DNA of 64,000 bases from Nyssa sinensis (taxonomy: Eukaryota > Streptophyta > Magnoliopsida > Cornales > Nyssaceae): NCBI GenBank assembly GCA_008638375.1, contig CM018033.1:18635294-18699293 (forward strand), in the 5' to 3' direction. The notes beneath the pieces were generated by a model. The model saw only the letters and a program-made list of their open reading frames with translations. It was not told the DNA's origin and did not search any database. Positions 49,824-62,733 of this stretch are shown here, piece after piece. Made by a program: the position numbers and the translations under genes. How positions within the stretch are numbered: the stretch's first letter is position 1; each line of letters opens with the position of its first letter.

Positions 49824-50382
49824 CATAGTTATTAGAACCAAACCAGATAATGAACCAGTGAAGAGGCCAGTTCACAGTTCATTGGTTCAATCGGTGATTT
49901 AACCGGTTCAACCGGATTTATAATTAATATATATAAAAATATATTATATTAGACAGTTATTGTTTTAATTGAATATATAATAAATTTGTTATAAGAATTA
50001 CAGTTGAAAAGCTTTGATCAAGTGGTTAAGGAGGCTGTCTTTCACACAAAGTATACTGGTTCGAATCTCTGTGGCTTAACTTTTGTTTTTAGGGAACATT
50101 TTATACTACAACACATTGTGCGGCTTTCGAGATGATACAATAAAGGCAGTAAAGATGCTGCTTCACGTGCGGAGTAAAGACTTTGTGTGACTTATGCAAT
50201 AAACATGTTTCCCGGTTCAAGTGCCGGTTCATCCGGATTCTGTGCGGTTTAGGCCGGTTCACATTGGTTCAATCCGGTTTTCATAACAGAAATGGTCCAA
50301 ATAAAATACCAAACCGGTCGGGCGTCCGGTTCGTGGTTCAACCAGTTGAACCGGCCGGTCCGGTCTGGTTCTGATAACTATG
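49824..50382. mobile_element. hAT-type MITE with tRNA-like internal sequence
   Basis: 559 bp with inverted ends CATAGTTATTAGAACCAAAC (left) and CATAGTTATCAGAACCAGAC (right, reverse complement), flanked by an exact 8-bp TSD GTTGGGTG (49816-49823 and 50383-50390). The subterminal regions are rich in ACCGGTTCAACCGG-like motifs, like the MITE at 18129-18883. In the middle, TGATCAAGTGG (50015-50025) and GGTTCGAATCT (50058-50068) resemble Pol III A and B boxes at tRNA-like spacing. Confidence 0.9.
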
Positions 50383-50390
50383 GTTGGGTG

Positions 50391-51032
50391 CTCTCAGCAG
50401 TCCAGTGATCGCTATAGTTGACCAAACTCTCAATGAGGGAACACAAGCCAACAATCAATCTGGAATACCCAGTAGAATCCAGATCAACAAAACTCAACCT
50501 GTAGCCCTTTTGTTGACACCTTATGTGCAGTTTATAGTCCTTATTCAGATGTACAGTTGTAGCGCCCAATTTCGAGTGCCTGCGCAATTACAACTTTAAT
50601 GGATATTTTACTTCAGGAGACTAGGACATAGTCACATCTTTGACAACATGTAAGTATGTATATTGGATCCTCCTGCATATAAAAAGACAATTCTCAAGTA
50701 AAGATGATGCTGTCTTATCCGTATTGAACGACCTTTTTTGGTGACGGAAGGATTCTTTCCTTTTGTCACCCCCCCTGGGTCCCTGTTTTACTTTTCTACC
50801 CCATTTTTCTCCCCTTCTACAGTGTAGTTTACCTTGGAAATAGAGGTATCAAAAGCAACAATTGTGATGTTTAGGATATGGCATGAAGCAAATTAGTATA
50901 ATACTGCATTCAAAAAAAAAAAAAAAAAACACACAATTCATTTGATGCATTATAACAAGTTAAAATTCTAAGAACTCACTTTGTTTCGGCTTGGGAATTG
51001 GTTGAATCCTTTACAGACCAAGACACTCCTCG
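50391..51032 (-). other. Region downstream of FANCD2
   Basis: Contains the probable FANCD2 3' UTR next to the stop codon at 51033. Farther out there is an A run (50910-50928) and no recognised gene. Confidence 0.35.
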
Positions 51033-54000
51033 TCATGGTTCCCTTTCCTCCTCACTGGCAACACTGCAGTGTTGATCATCAACAACAGTTTCCACATTAT
51101 CTTCATCAATTTCATCATTTTGATCATCTACATATGCTTGGGAGCACACCACCTGACCCATCAAGTCTTTATGCTTCAGATTGCCTGCCAAAAAAGGGCA
51201 TGCTTGTTAATTTGGTTAAGGCTGGAACCCAGATATGCCATTTAGATGACTGGCCTTCAATCATGAAACATTTTTTTTTTTTTGATAATTGCCTTCAATC
51301 ATGAAACATTAGATGCAATATGGTACGACATAAAATTTTAAAACTATTAACTCAGAAGTTGACTCCTTTCAATGGCCTTTCCCTACTTGTATTATGAAGA
51401 TGAACATCAAGATACTAGTGTAGAATTGAAACAGGCCGGACAAAAATTTCAACTAGTCCAATCAATAAGTTCTTTAGTGGCCCTTTTCTTATTTTCTTCT
51501 TCCAGTCAAAGTTCTTAGGTGACCTAAAGTCATCAATTGTCAATAATCAGGTCTGCCACAAAAGTATGTGGAACTTAGTTCCAAAGTCAAGATTCCAAAA
51601 TTATCTAGTATTATAGTTTTTTTCTTTTTCTTTTTTTTTTTTTGCTTTTCTTTTTGATAAATAGTATTACAGAATTTGGAAAATACAACATGATGATCAA
51701 AATTGGATTATAGTAGAGGAAAATCATGCACGTTACGCAAGTGTCATCAAATTTGGAATACACAGTGATGGAAAATTTGGAAATAACAAAAAGGAATTAG
51801 TAGCATTAAACATGATATTGTGAAATATGGAAAAATCATTCTATATGTGACAAAATTGGGGTAAATTCCTGGATTATTATGAAATTATTGCAGACATCTC
51901 TCACAAAAAAATTATTACATACCCATCCAAAAAGTGCATCCAGTTGATGTAGAGTGGAGGAGAGCCTTGACATGGAATAAAAAGCGTTCCATAGATCTCT
52001 TCGTAGCAGGAATTTTGCTGGTTATAGCCGTTTGTTTCGAGCCCTTCAACAAATAAAAAAAATGAAATTAACAATGAGGCAAAAAAAATTGGCATTATCA
52101 CTGTGAAGATGCAGAGTCTCAAAAGTAGATTTGAACAAGCACAACTAGCCTTAGCTTCAGAACATAGGATCTGTATTGTTCTTGTTGCCTTCTGAAGCTC
52201 TGTCACCTTATTCAATTTATAGAGGAAAACGTTATATGTAGCTCAAATTTAAAGAAAGATACAAACTATCAATCATAGCAGAAGAATACAAGTTCATCTA
52301 ATCTTACCAGTTGAATTATAAGCTCATTGTGCATCTGAAATTGGGTCTGCAGGAAATCAAAGACTGACGAACTTTTCAACTTTAGTACCCTAACCTATAT
52401 ATCTCAGATAACATAGCATGCCAAAAGTGTCAACCAAATACCTTTGAGGAAGGAATCGACAAACTTCCCACCATACTTGACAGCCATGGCATGCACACTC
52501 ACCTGTATTATAATTTTAACTTATTCAGTATCATAAAAATCAATTGAGCATTTATAGTTAGCTACCCACCTTGTCATTAGTCCTGCACATGTTAACTAAT
52601 GATACAACCACATTCACAGACTGCCGTAATTTGTTCAGAATCCTTTCTACAATTTCTAGTTGAAAACCAGCTCTGGATTTCTCTGAAATAACTACTTCCT
52701 TAACCTAATCAGGAAAAAGAAAAGAATAAGAACACCAAAACTTTAATCCAATGATATTTACTAGCTTGTGTTTACTTTTTGGAAGCAGCAAATATGGAAT
52801 TTAACTCACCAACTTGTTAATAATAGCAAGGTTCTTTTCATGCTGCGGATATTAAATCACCTTCTGTTAATATCTCCACAAAGAAACTATAACATGTAAT
52901 GCAAAGTAAGACAACGGAAAATGGCTTACCATTACCCGGTACCATACAACCAATGTTGCAGAACAAAGGGCCGGGAAACCACGACAATCATCTTCTGCCA
53001 TTGTTTTGTCTGAAGGCACCTAATACAGAAATAGAAGTCAAACAATTTGATTTGTTTGGAAACTACCAAACTGATCCAGTGGATTTACTATCATATTTGG
53101 ACAGTCCATTTAAGCATAAATGAGCAAGTCATTTTACCCTTGTTATGATCATGATGCAACAAACTCAGAAATTTTTAAGTTCTTTTAAACTGAAACTCTC
53201 GGTTCTACATTTAGATAAGGGGAGTGAGCAACCCCTATTCTCTTTTAAAGATAGGTTTTTACGTTTGCTTTATTTTTGGGCTAAAGAGGCCTTTGCCACT
53301 CATGTAGGTTCTTTATTTGACTTTTTGGGGAGTTGGAGGCTGTAATTATTGTTGCCCCTCCCTTGTATATGTTTTCGCCCCCTCGGGTACCCCTTTAGTT
53401 ATACAATCTCTATATATTACCTATCAAAAAAATGATGAACTATCACCCCTATGCAAAACTTATTGAAAGCATCTATCTACCTTAGGCAAGACAGAGCGGG
53501 CAAGCTCATCCAGCACATCAGAAGTGGAATCACTATTTTCCAAGTAAATGTTCAGTATCTTCTGTAATATTTCTCCCTGCAACAACAAATAGGAAAGGAT
53601 CACAACCATAGGGTAAGCGATATACTACAAGAAATTGTGAAATTCAAATCGACAATCAAAGCAAGATTAGATTTTGGAAGATGTAGATGAACTTACTTTG
53701 TTCTTCCAACCATTCTCAAGATTGTCACTATCCCCATTATGCTTTAAAATTTTCTGAGCAGAAATTCCCAGTCTGTTGTGTAACGTAGGTAGGAGTTCCT
53801 GGACAAATCCTATATGAATGTCTTTACCATTTCCCTCCACCAACTTGTCAAGGAACTTTTGGACAGAGGTAACTACTGATTCTAAAGTACATAGTACTTC
53901 AGAAGCCAGAGTTAAAGAGAAAGCAATCACTGCAGTAACAGAATGTCACAAATGCAATAAGATTTTATGAATCTAACAATAAGCACCAAACAGCAATACT

Positions 54001-54956
54001 GAGAAAAAGAATAGAGTGACTACCTATGTCCAAAACCTCTTCCAGGAAAGAATAAACACCACAATATAAATAATCTATATTCCCCAGCGAAGGGATTAGT
54101 TGCATGCATGAGAAAAAGCAATCCAGTATTTTGGCAGGCTGGAAGGCCTCAAGAAGATCTGAGAGGACCAATTTTTCCATCTGAATATCAGGAAGGTTTA
54201 ACATCTGCACTTGGGAAACAGACTAGAATTTATTTTCAAGTAATTTGAAAGATAGAGCTTCTCTTAGAAGGAAAATGATACATGAGTTTTTGTCCCGTGT
54301 GTGAGTTAGAGAGATATAAAGAGAACCAAAGATAGAGGGGGAAGGAGGGAGAGAGATTTACCTTGCCGAAGCAATAAAGTGTTTCTTTAAAGACTGAAAC
54401 AGAAACTGATGATTTAGAAACAACCATGTTGCATAAATCTGGGTTCCCAGCCAAAGTAGACTCAACGTTCCAATGTTCTTGACATGATTCAGCACCTGCA
54501 GGTATTTGTTCTAAGACAGCTGAAGCTTCAAGGCACTGTTCTAGAGTTTATTCAACCAAATTAAATAATATTACATTACCATCTTTAAGAATATAAACTG
54601 CAGAATTAAGAAGTTTCTTGAGGCTTGGAAACAGTGGTCGAATTTCACTTAAAAATTCAATCACAGTCATCTTGCTGAAACCAGGTGGAATGCTAAAGCA
54701 TCTGGCTGAAAATGGTTTGCTTGAAGGACTAAAGTAATCCAGCTTGTAGTGAAGATCACGTAACAAGTACAGATGCAGGGGTAACTAGACAAGAAAGAAT
54801 CATGGGTCATAATATACACTGTTAATTCTGAAGTTGGACCCAACTACAACATGCAAAAACAAAATGCCTTTATTCACAAAGTTGAATCCATCAACTACAA
54901 CATAGAGAAAAGAATGATACCTCAGCTGCGGGATCTGGGCAGCAAGAATCTTTATT
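51033..54956 (-). CDS. FANCD2: FANCD2, C-terminal 544 codons in 15 exons (5' part not found)
   Basis: Fanconi anaemia group D2 protein acts on chromatin with FANCI in interstrand-crosslink repair; in plants it also affects meiotic crossovers. Exons on the minus strand: 54921-54956, 54580-54784, 54362-54540, 54024-54204, 53697-53929, 53481-53576, 52930-53019, 52810-52842, 52570-52704, 52442-52502, 52308-52363, 52150-52206, 51923-52043 and 51033-51184; all join in frame (14 listed, plus a possible upstream exon at 55252-55359). Family-type blocks include VKYGGKFVDSFLKV, LQKATRTIQILCSEAK, SKIPATKRSMERFLFHVKAL and FWMGNLKHKDLMGQVV, with an acidic tail ending EEEREP. The identification rests on this C-terminal block recalled from the family. 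Intron 52044-52149 starts GC. About 900 N-terminal residues expected for the family are missing. Confidence 0.85.
52044..52149 (-). other. FANCD2: GC-AG intron of FANCD2
   Basis: The donor reads AAG|GCTAGT and the acceptor TTGAAG|GGCTCG. This splice joins CSEAK to GSKQTAITSKIP in frame. The only nearby GT, four bases on, would shift the frame. Confidence 0.7.
53145..53432 (+). mobile_element. 5'-truncated LINE in a FANCD2 intron
   Basis: Plus-strand sequence ends in an A run after TATATTACCTATC, a typical plant L1 3' end. Just upstream a frame reads FKDRFLRLLYFWAKEAFATH and LFDFLGSW, stop, resembling the C-terminal end of plant LINE ORF2. It lies wholly within the 53020-53480 intron, opposite to the gene. 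Possible short TSD around ATGATG; not certain. Confidence 0.65.
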
Positions 54957-55251
54957 CTGCATTTGGAAAAAAGACACATTAGACCACCCTACAATTCTTC
55001 TGATCCAATTAATTGATTTTTCTGAAAAAAAAGAAGGAAACTCTTAGTTTATATCAACAATTGCAGTTTTCAGAAACTTGGTGAGATTTTATTCTTCAGA
55101 GTTAGCATGCAACACCAAAAAATTATAAGAGAAAAAAAAAACTCATGAAATTATGTTCAAGCTTTGGTTTGGTTCTTATATAATCGAGGATGTAGTTCTG
55201 TCAGCAATTTCAACTGCTTAGCAATGCCTTTAGACACTCCATTCATGTTAC

Positions 55252-55359
55252 TTGCTCTGTCAAGAATAAGCTTGCCAGCCTTGCTGCCCCGACACGGAGG
55301 TCCAAAACATTATGATACACCTCCAATTATTTCTCTTGCTTAGACTTGTAAAAGAATGC
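55252..55359 (-). pseudogene. Possible upstream exon of FANCD2 with an in-frame stop
   Basis: A 36-codon stretch bounded by a strong acceptor (TTTTATTTTTAG) and donor (CAA|GTAACA). It would splice in phase 0 to the exon at 54956. The reading is AFFYKSKQEK, stop (TAA at 55327-55329), then LEVYHNVLDLRVGAARLASL and FLTEQ. The exact codon multiple and good splice sites favour a real exon, but the stop and my inability to place it in the family leave it open. Confidence 0.35.
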
Positions 55360-55482
55360 CTAAAAATAAAAGAAGAAAAGGAGAAGTGTCCCATCCGAAA
55401 ACTCATTATTGCAGGCCATTCATTATTGTTGTGGCCTATGGGCAAAGGTTATAGAAAGTTTGTGGTTTTTAGGTTTGAAAGG

Positions 55483-56313
55483 TGTAAGTGAAAGATGGGG
55501 GTTGCTAGGAGCCTTCCTCCCAGAATGACCAAAGAGGAGATGAAAAATGGTATGGGAGCACAAGGTCAGTGGAGAAAAGGATGGATGAGAGGTCAGGGTA
55601 GGGGTTATCCGTTATGGCAAAGAGGAAGGACTAGGGTCCTTTTCTGTGGAGGAATGTTCCGCCTTTCCCTTTTGGGCAAGGGTGCTATTTATAGGCGGCT
55701 TGAGTGTATGACGTTTAGGGATCCCGTCATTCGCGCTTGCCATGATGTCTGTCCCTTCCTCATTGGCTTGGGTATCTGATAGGAAGATTCATTGATCATT
55801 CAATACCGAGCCCCTTTCACCATCCTCCAATTCACTAGATCCTTTGGTCCCAAAGTGGGCTACAACATGATGTATCACAGTTCGCACCAGACTGCACCGT
55901 GGGTTATGACCAGGTCGTCCATTGGAGCAAGACCATGACCGCGGGACGGGGCGAACACCGTGTCCTAGGGCTGTGACGTATCTCGACTTGGAGGATCACC
56001 ATAACCGCGAGGTCAGAGCACGTCGCATCCTTGAAGCGTACCCTAATCGTTGGTTCGAGGACATCACTTTCAAGTGGATGCCTTGCGACCGTTGTCTAGT
56101 CATCGCCTTAGACTAGCACTGACAATATTAGGGCTATTTTGGCTTCCCTAGGTGTTACTTGTTTTGGAGATCTCGGCGTGTATCAAATCTTTGGAGAATC
56201 CCTTGGCCATTGTGGCAATTTTCCTTATTCTGGTGACTCCCTTGGTGGTGATGTTACTAATTTACCCTTCTAGGGACCTCGAATAATACAACCTCATCGG
56301 AACTAGCCTTACA
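55483..56313 (-). repeat. Probable 3' LTR of the second Tat element
   Basis: On the minus strand it starts TGTAAGGCTAGTTCC and ends CATCTTTCACTTACA, with a TATA box CTATAAATAGC (plus 55683-55693) at a plausible U3 position about 200 bp from the end. The other LTR is outside the window, so both ends are provisional. Confidence 0.55.
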
Positions 56314-56330
56314 TTTTTGCCCCCTGCACA
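56314..56330 (-). promoter_or_regulatory. Polypurine tract of the second Tat element
   Basis: Minus strand GTGCAGGGGGCAAAAA directly before the proposed LTR start TGTAAGG. Confidence 0.55.
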
Positions 56331-56466
56331 TATACCTCGGCTGTCAGTCTAGTATTTATGTGCACACTATCCAAGGCCGTCTTTTCACCTTCCGATTGCC
56401 ATTTTGCCAACGGACAGTGTCAACCTCTTTAGCTCCTACATGTCTCTTCGCATTCTTTAGGTTTAG

Positions 56467-56477
56467 TATAAAAGGGG
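56467..56477 (+). promoter_or_regulatory. TATA-like box of the antisense PMD gene
   Basis: TATAAAAGGGG about 150 bp before the ATG at 56625, followed by a CT-rich leader. This suggests the antisense ORF once had its own promoter. Confidence 0.55.
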
Positions 56478-56624
56478 TACTTAGCTTCATTCTTTTCTTA
56501 CTTGAGATCTTTCTAGCCCCCCCTCTCTCTTTCTCTATCCTATCCATTCTCCGATCAACTTCCTAGCAGCTGACTCCCTCTTTTTCAGTAAACTTTCGAG
56601 GCTACCTCCCTCTTCCTTTTTGCC

Positions 56625-59600
56625 ATGGTGAGGAAATCTTTAATCAAGAGTGGTGTGGCTCCTGGGGTGCCACCCTCATCCAAGTGGCATCGAGGTCCTT
56701 TCTTGACCTCGATCGACAATTTATGGGGGTGTGTAGAATCCCTCACTGCTTCTGACCAAGTCTCCGAGGCCCCTTTCCTTGCTGACCTCGAGGTTTCTCA
56801 AGACGACGCCCGCCCCATCCCCCCTGAGTCCATCCCGTAGTTGGCAATTGAGCATGGTGACTTTCCTTTTTCCTTTTATGAGTCCAAGTCTCATTCTCTG
56901 CCCACGGCGGGTTGGGGTGAATGGTGCGACTATGTGTTATCTCATGATGCCTACAAAAAGATCCCTGAGGAAGGCTAAAGTCTTCAACTCCCTCAAGGTT
57001 TTCTGGTGTCTGGGGCTTCGTCGCAACAATACATTGCTCTCCATCCTCCTTTCGCGGCGGAGAAAGGACACCCACACCTTTGTTGCCTTGTGGGGGGAGT
57101 TTACTCTAACCCTCGAGGATGTCTTCATCCTTCTCTACCTAGAGGTCCTCAGAGACGCTTCCCCTTTCTCCGAGAAGTTATCTGATAAGGAACAAGAGGT
57201 TGTGACCTTTCTCCGATCATCCTTGACTATCGCGGGGAGACTAGGGAGTCACTTTGGGAAGGGCAACCAAATTTTGGAGGTGGCCCCTGTTTCTAATTCT
57301 AAGAAGTGCACGTACACTCAATGACTGAGGTACTTTTACATAGACCTAGACGTGGAGATTGGTGGGGTGAGGTGCGGCAATGTTGCGTGGAGAAGTTTGG
57401 AAGGCCAGATGCTACACACATGTCATCACCTTGCGGCCTTCCTCGCCTTTTGGTTGGATTGGTGCATCTTCGAGGGGGCTCCTGAAGATGACGTGAGCCC
57501 GCGTGTGTTTTCCTTGGCCGCACGACTTTCCAGGGGTGAAAGCCTTCCCTTGGCCCCGCTCTTCATGGGTGCCCTATGCCGAAGGATGGACATGATCCAC
57601 GAGGACATGGCCCGCTCCGTTGGTAGATATGACATTCATATGTACCTCGGATGCTCATTCCTTCTTCTTTTTGTCTATGAACGATTTCTTTCCTTTGCTT
57701 CTCAACCTCTCTCATTCGACCCCCCTATCCTCCTCACAAGTTAATAACCGCGTTGAGCGCTAGGATGGGGCCATATATTCTCGGGACTTCTCCGAGTTCA
57801 TAGATGATTCTTCCACCTTCGTTGCTTGCCCTTATACTTTAGCTCTCTCAGTCATCTTCCATTCTAGCCTTTACTCTTCTTCTGACAAGGAGATGCTTCT
57901 TGACCTTGACTCAACTACCTCGGACTGGGTCTTAGCTTCCATTCTGTCAAGTTCCTATCTTCCAAATTGGGTTGAGCCCATCTTCGACATTTCTTGTTAC
58001 CTCCCTCATAGGGTGATGCAGCAATTTGGCTTCGATCAAGGGTTACCAACACAGCCATCCGTCTCGACGACCTTCGGCTACCATATCAACCAATTACTTA
58101 TCCCTAAGGCCCACGGCTCTCGATTGTATAACGACAACTTCATGTATCCTGTTCTACCTTGTATTCCAAGTCTCAACGGTCCTTTTGGCATGCTAACCTA
58201 GATGCCTTTTTATCATATTGCCTCGGTACTTCACCTGTGCCCGTGGTGCAAACAATTTGGAGTGATGATGGCTCGCTCCGACTTTCTGCAGCTCGGCTTG
58301 AGTCCCACTGGGGTCTGACTAGTAAGTTTGCCAAGACTTACAAAATAGAGGTTCTTGTTTTGGAGGGAGATGTGGGTAGTGACGAGCCTAATACTCAAGC
58401 TTCTCAATCTAAGCACTACCGACTTCATCTTCGGAGGCTAGTATTAGTTCCTTGAAAAAGAAGATGGTAAGTTCATTATTTTTATATTTTTTCGTCATTG
58501 TGGTTCTTCTCTTCGTTCCTTTGTTTTAACCATCTCCTTTATTTTGTTGCAGCGTTCTCCCGAAGTTGAGGAAGAGGATGACCTCAACCTCTTGATTTCG
58601 AAGGGAGCCTCGGCGGCTAGGTGGGTTAACACTTTTGTTTCATACATATATATATATATATATTTCCTTCTTTCACTTCATATTATTCTTGTACATATAT
58701 TGTTGTTGTCATTTATATATACATATATTTTTTTAAACCAAATCGCAGTAATACCACAGTCAAGTCTCCTGCTTCTTGCGAGGTGGTGAGTTCGGGGTCA
58801 TTCCAAATTCCTCTTGGGCACATCTTTGGCAAAGGTAAGAAGTTGAAGACCTTGGCCGAACAACTCTCTTGCCCCTCAAACACCGATGCTAAAAGGGACC
58901 CTGACGCTGAGGATTTGGACACTCAACTGACATGGAGGGTCAGGCCTCGCAATGATGATTCCTCTACTTCCGTCGCGGTTGAACATGGGGAATTATGTTC
59001 TCGTCACGACCCACACCCCACGAAGGATGGAGTTATGGTCTATGACAGGCCATCGAGGCCTCATACAGAATCGAATGGGCTGTATAATGGATAGTTTATT
59101 AATTTAGTGGAAGTGTAAGATTTTTAACCTATCAGGTTCACGTCAAACTCATACCAACCACATTCGATCTGAGCAAATCTAAATTTAATATCGAACTCAC
59201 ACTCACAAAATTTATTATAAGTTATTTACATCTATAACTGGCCAACACAAAAAATGGTCATTGTATATATACAGAAGCCTACATAGGCTCAAAAGAGATA
59301 TTTGTAAGTCTCGCTATATAATTTTACAAACTCTTCTTCCTTAAGTTCCATCCTCATCTTAAGCTTCATTACCTCAAAAATTAGTTGGGAAATGGGGTGA
59401 GCTAACAAAGCTCAATGAATAATACCAATACCTTGTCATGGGCTTTTATAGCAAAAGAACTTTAAATAAAACCATGGATATCAAGCATTACTGTAACATT
59501 TCAAATGCATTTTTAAAAACGGAATTGCTATTTAAACATTTGAATAGCAATAAGTAGCCTAATAGAGCTCATAACAAATATCATTTAACATGCCCATTAC

Positions 59601-60966
59601 AATGGTCGGAATGGAAGAATCCGTGTCGACTCAGATTCTGAATGGAATGTCATATATAATGCCAGTCACTTATAGTGACACTGAAGAGATCTCTAGCCTA
59701 CTTACGGGCCTAATGGCTCTTGGTCCCCCGATAACGACATAAAAAAGGGGCCCGTGTAATGGCATCTACAGAAACACATTCTAAATCATGTGATTATTCA
59801 TGGATTTGCAAATCTATTTATCAAACAAACTTGTAAAATATACTACAATTTCATCAATAGAGAATATAGCATAATGCTTTGCTTGTTAAAACACAAAATA
59901 ATATATTTGACAATATCGCATTCAAGTCACCATTTTAGGGAACTAGATTACTCACCTTGTGCTCTTAAAACACTCTTTGATTCTCTTTCTCTCCTAAGGA
60001 ATCCTATATACATGTATTTCATATTAGAACCATATTTGAGTGCAATGTAACATTATTTAGTTACGCTTGTCCCATTATAGTTCAAACAACACAATCTGGG
60101 ATTCTGATAAAATCCCTCATATTCTAATTCCATTGGAGCTTCCTTTCACTCTTGTTAGAATTCATTTACATCAAATATAAGGTTTTTAAACAATTGGGAC
60201 AGCAGCTGCACCATCCCCATTTATTCTGCATATAAGTTTCATTTTTAACTTCTAAGTGTTGGTTGTTTCAACACTTATATCTAGCATCTTGAATCATCAT
60301 TTAGACTAATCATTTAACTTTAATTAAGGTGTTTTCCTTTATTTTCCAACATCATATTTTCCTTACCATTTCTCACATTTAGAGTTCCTTTAATAATCTA
60401 ATCATGCTAATTATAACTTAGGTAGTACTAGAGTTGTTTTAACACCATTAATCATTAACCAATTACTTTAATCAACACTCATTAATCATGATGCATCCTT
60501 CTACATCATATATGTTGCTCTTGTATCCATGTAATTACTATTCCATGCAAAACTTGTTAGGACTTCAAGACTAGTTTAAAATTTCATTCAATTCTTTAAT
60601 GAATGAGCTCTTAGTCATTTTTAAATGTTTATTTTCCGATTAAATGAAAGAATAAGAGATTAGGACCAGGATTCATACTTTAATTGTTCAAGAATTCAAC
60701 TTCTATGTTAGTCCTCCTTAAGCTTCTTTCTTTCTCCTTCTTGTTTTCTCTACTTTTTTCCTTGCTCTATTATTATGTCCAGCACATTTTAGAGAGCTTC
60801 TTGCTTGTCTCTATAATTTATTTTGTAAGGCATAATAGATACAAACATGTATCTATATGTGGGCTAGGTGTCACCTTGTGAATTCCCACATATTTGAAGT
60901 GTCTTGCTCTTATTAGCTCTATATTTCCTCTCTCTTACTAATCTGATTTTTTTTTTGTCCCTCTGA

Positions 60967-61004
<38 letters not shown>

Positions 61005-62733
61005 ATATGTATAATACATACATATATATATAGATACATATGTATTGACAAATCTCTACACAAGCTCCTCAAGAATAGTCAACAATGGTGGGCTAGATAT
61101 TCCAAATTGTGGGTCCCTTGCCCATGTGAACAATTGTCTTTCTTACCTTTCTCTAATTAAAATTAACTCGGATAATTATAAGGTTTAGGTTGTAACCTAA
61201 GATTAGTACAAGTCTATCTCACTTAAACACCCTAATTAACCTAATTAGGATTAATTTAATTCACTAATCATGTGTTAAGGTTAGTAATTAAACATAATTA
61301 GTTTAGATATAACAATTTTTAAGAACCTTCAAATAACCTATCACAAACTAGGTTAAGTATGCTTAACCTTAGAACAATGATTAACCTAATTAATTATGTT
61401 TTAGCTCAAGAATTATTTTAAAAGTCTACTAGAAGTATCGTTTTGTTCCTAATTTCAGCCTACTAGGATTTCAATTATTACCTCACTATCCATACTAGTA
61501 AACTCATCACTTTGAAATACACAATCATGCTTAAGGCAAACTCTAATCCACACCTTATCATTACTTGAAGTGGATTCATATACAACAATAAAGTATAATA
61601 AAAGTAATAAGATTTAGGATATTACAGTTCTGTTTGTTATACACTTCTTCCTTTTTTTTTTTTAGATTTTGATATCACTTTACTAATCGTAAGCTCATCA
61701 AATTCTGGTGACAAGAGGGTGACAGAAGATGACGCGACAATTGACGATGCCAAGGAGAAGGCTAACGCTGGTATTCCATACTCAAAGATCCCTTTCTTCT
61801 CCTCTCTCTTCTTTTTTTTTTTTTTTTACATAAGCTAATGTCCAGTTACAGTTCTAGGCAATGATATCTCTTTTGATGGTCCTCGTCTACCCTCGTCAGC
61901 GAAAATCACAAAAAAGACTACCACAAACATTGTAGATAAGGCCAAAGGGGCTAGCAAGGTTGACCCCTTGTTGAAGAAGGCAACCGGGGATCTAGACTTA
62001 GAGGTCCTTACCGAAGGTGTCGAGGCCGAAGGGATGGGCGAGGGAGAAGCACAAAAGGATGGTGCAAGCCTTTCTAGAAGCGTTCCCGTGCCTCAAATTT
62101 CCCTTACTTCCCCTCAATATGGTCTAAAAGGTGTCACTCCTCTGGTCAGTGAGTGCGACAACTACATCATCATTGGGACTAGTGGCTCCTCGGTCCCTGG
62201 TACTTCTGAGGTTCTTGAGTCACCCATTTCTCCATCAGACGACCACTCCTACTGGAAGGGATTCCTCGTCTACAAAGTTAATGTTTTTATCTTGGACGCC
62301 ATTGACAAGGCCCATCTTGAGACCTTCAGGCATTTCAATGTGGAGACCCCTACCATTCAACTCCTATATCTCGACACAATTTTCGGGTACATTAGAAGCT
62401 ATGGACACGTTCATGTTTTTTATCTCGATGCTCGTGTTACTCGGGAGTTTAGCAAGGGATTATTGCAAGGTCGACATCGATATCTCCTGGCTAGAGAGGC
62501 ACTTTGATGCTTGCATGGAGAGACAATCCTCAATCTCCCTTTTCAACTAGGCGAGGGAGGTTTCATTGATATGCGTAGATTTGCTCAAGGACGTACAGGC
62601 CATGACTGCACAGTTGACCAAATTGGAACAGGAGCTTGCCAGGAGGAAAAACGTGATAGAGGAATGTAAAGGCATCGAGGCCTCGATAGGGGGTATTAAC
62701 AAGGATAGCCTCATTTTAGAGGGCTTATTCTGA
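56625..62733 (+). pseudogene. Antisense plant mobile domain (PMD) gene of the second Tat element
   Basis: Starts at ATG 56625. PMD blocks in order: WCDYVLSHDAYKKI (near 56920), KVFWCLGLRRNN (near 57000), FVALWGEFTLTLEDVFILLYL (near 57080), HLAAFLAFWLDWCIF (near 57430), LAARLSRGESLPLAPLFMG (near 57515), YLPNWVEPIFD and HRVMQQFGFDQGLP (near 57960-58055). C-terminal exons at about 61662-61780 and 61852-62733 end in a coiled coil (LTKLEQELARRK) and stop TGA 62731-62733. Breaks: TAG at 56838, a frameshift near 56960, TGA at 57322, and further stops. Probable introns: 58466-58552, 58621-58748 and 61780-61850. PMD proteins include MAIN/MAIL1 silencing factors and transposon-borne relatives; this copy is of the latter kind by context. 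Confidence 0.75.
59114..61626 (-). mobile_element. Solo LTR inside the antisense PMD gene
   Basis: 2513 bp. On the minus strand it starts TGTAATATCCTAAATC and ends GGTTAAAAATCTTACA, with no gag or pol. The 5-bp flanks are GGAAG and GTTCT, so no target duplication is seen. It lies between PMD exons, probably in an intron that ends at the T-rich acceptor near 61661. Contains a TG/TA microsatellite at about 60967-61003. Confidence 0.65.

Noticed and set aside
50011..50077. Possible tRNA gene
   Set aside because: A- and B-box-like motifs are present, but the sequence ends do not pair into an acceptor stem and it sits inside a MITE with intact TSD. It is better seen as tRNA-derived DNA.
50378..50587. 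Minus-strand ORF next to the MITE as a gene
   Set aside because: It partly overlaps the MITE edge, has no recognised domain, and removing the MITE brings a stop soon after.
55866..56116. Independent GC-rich gene
   Set aside because: The 64-codon ORF lies inside the proposed LTR of the second Tat element and shows no family feature.
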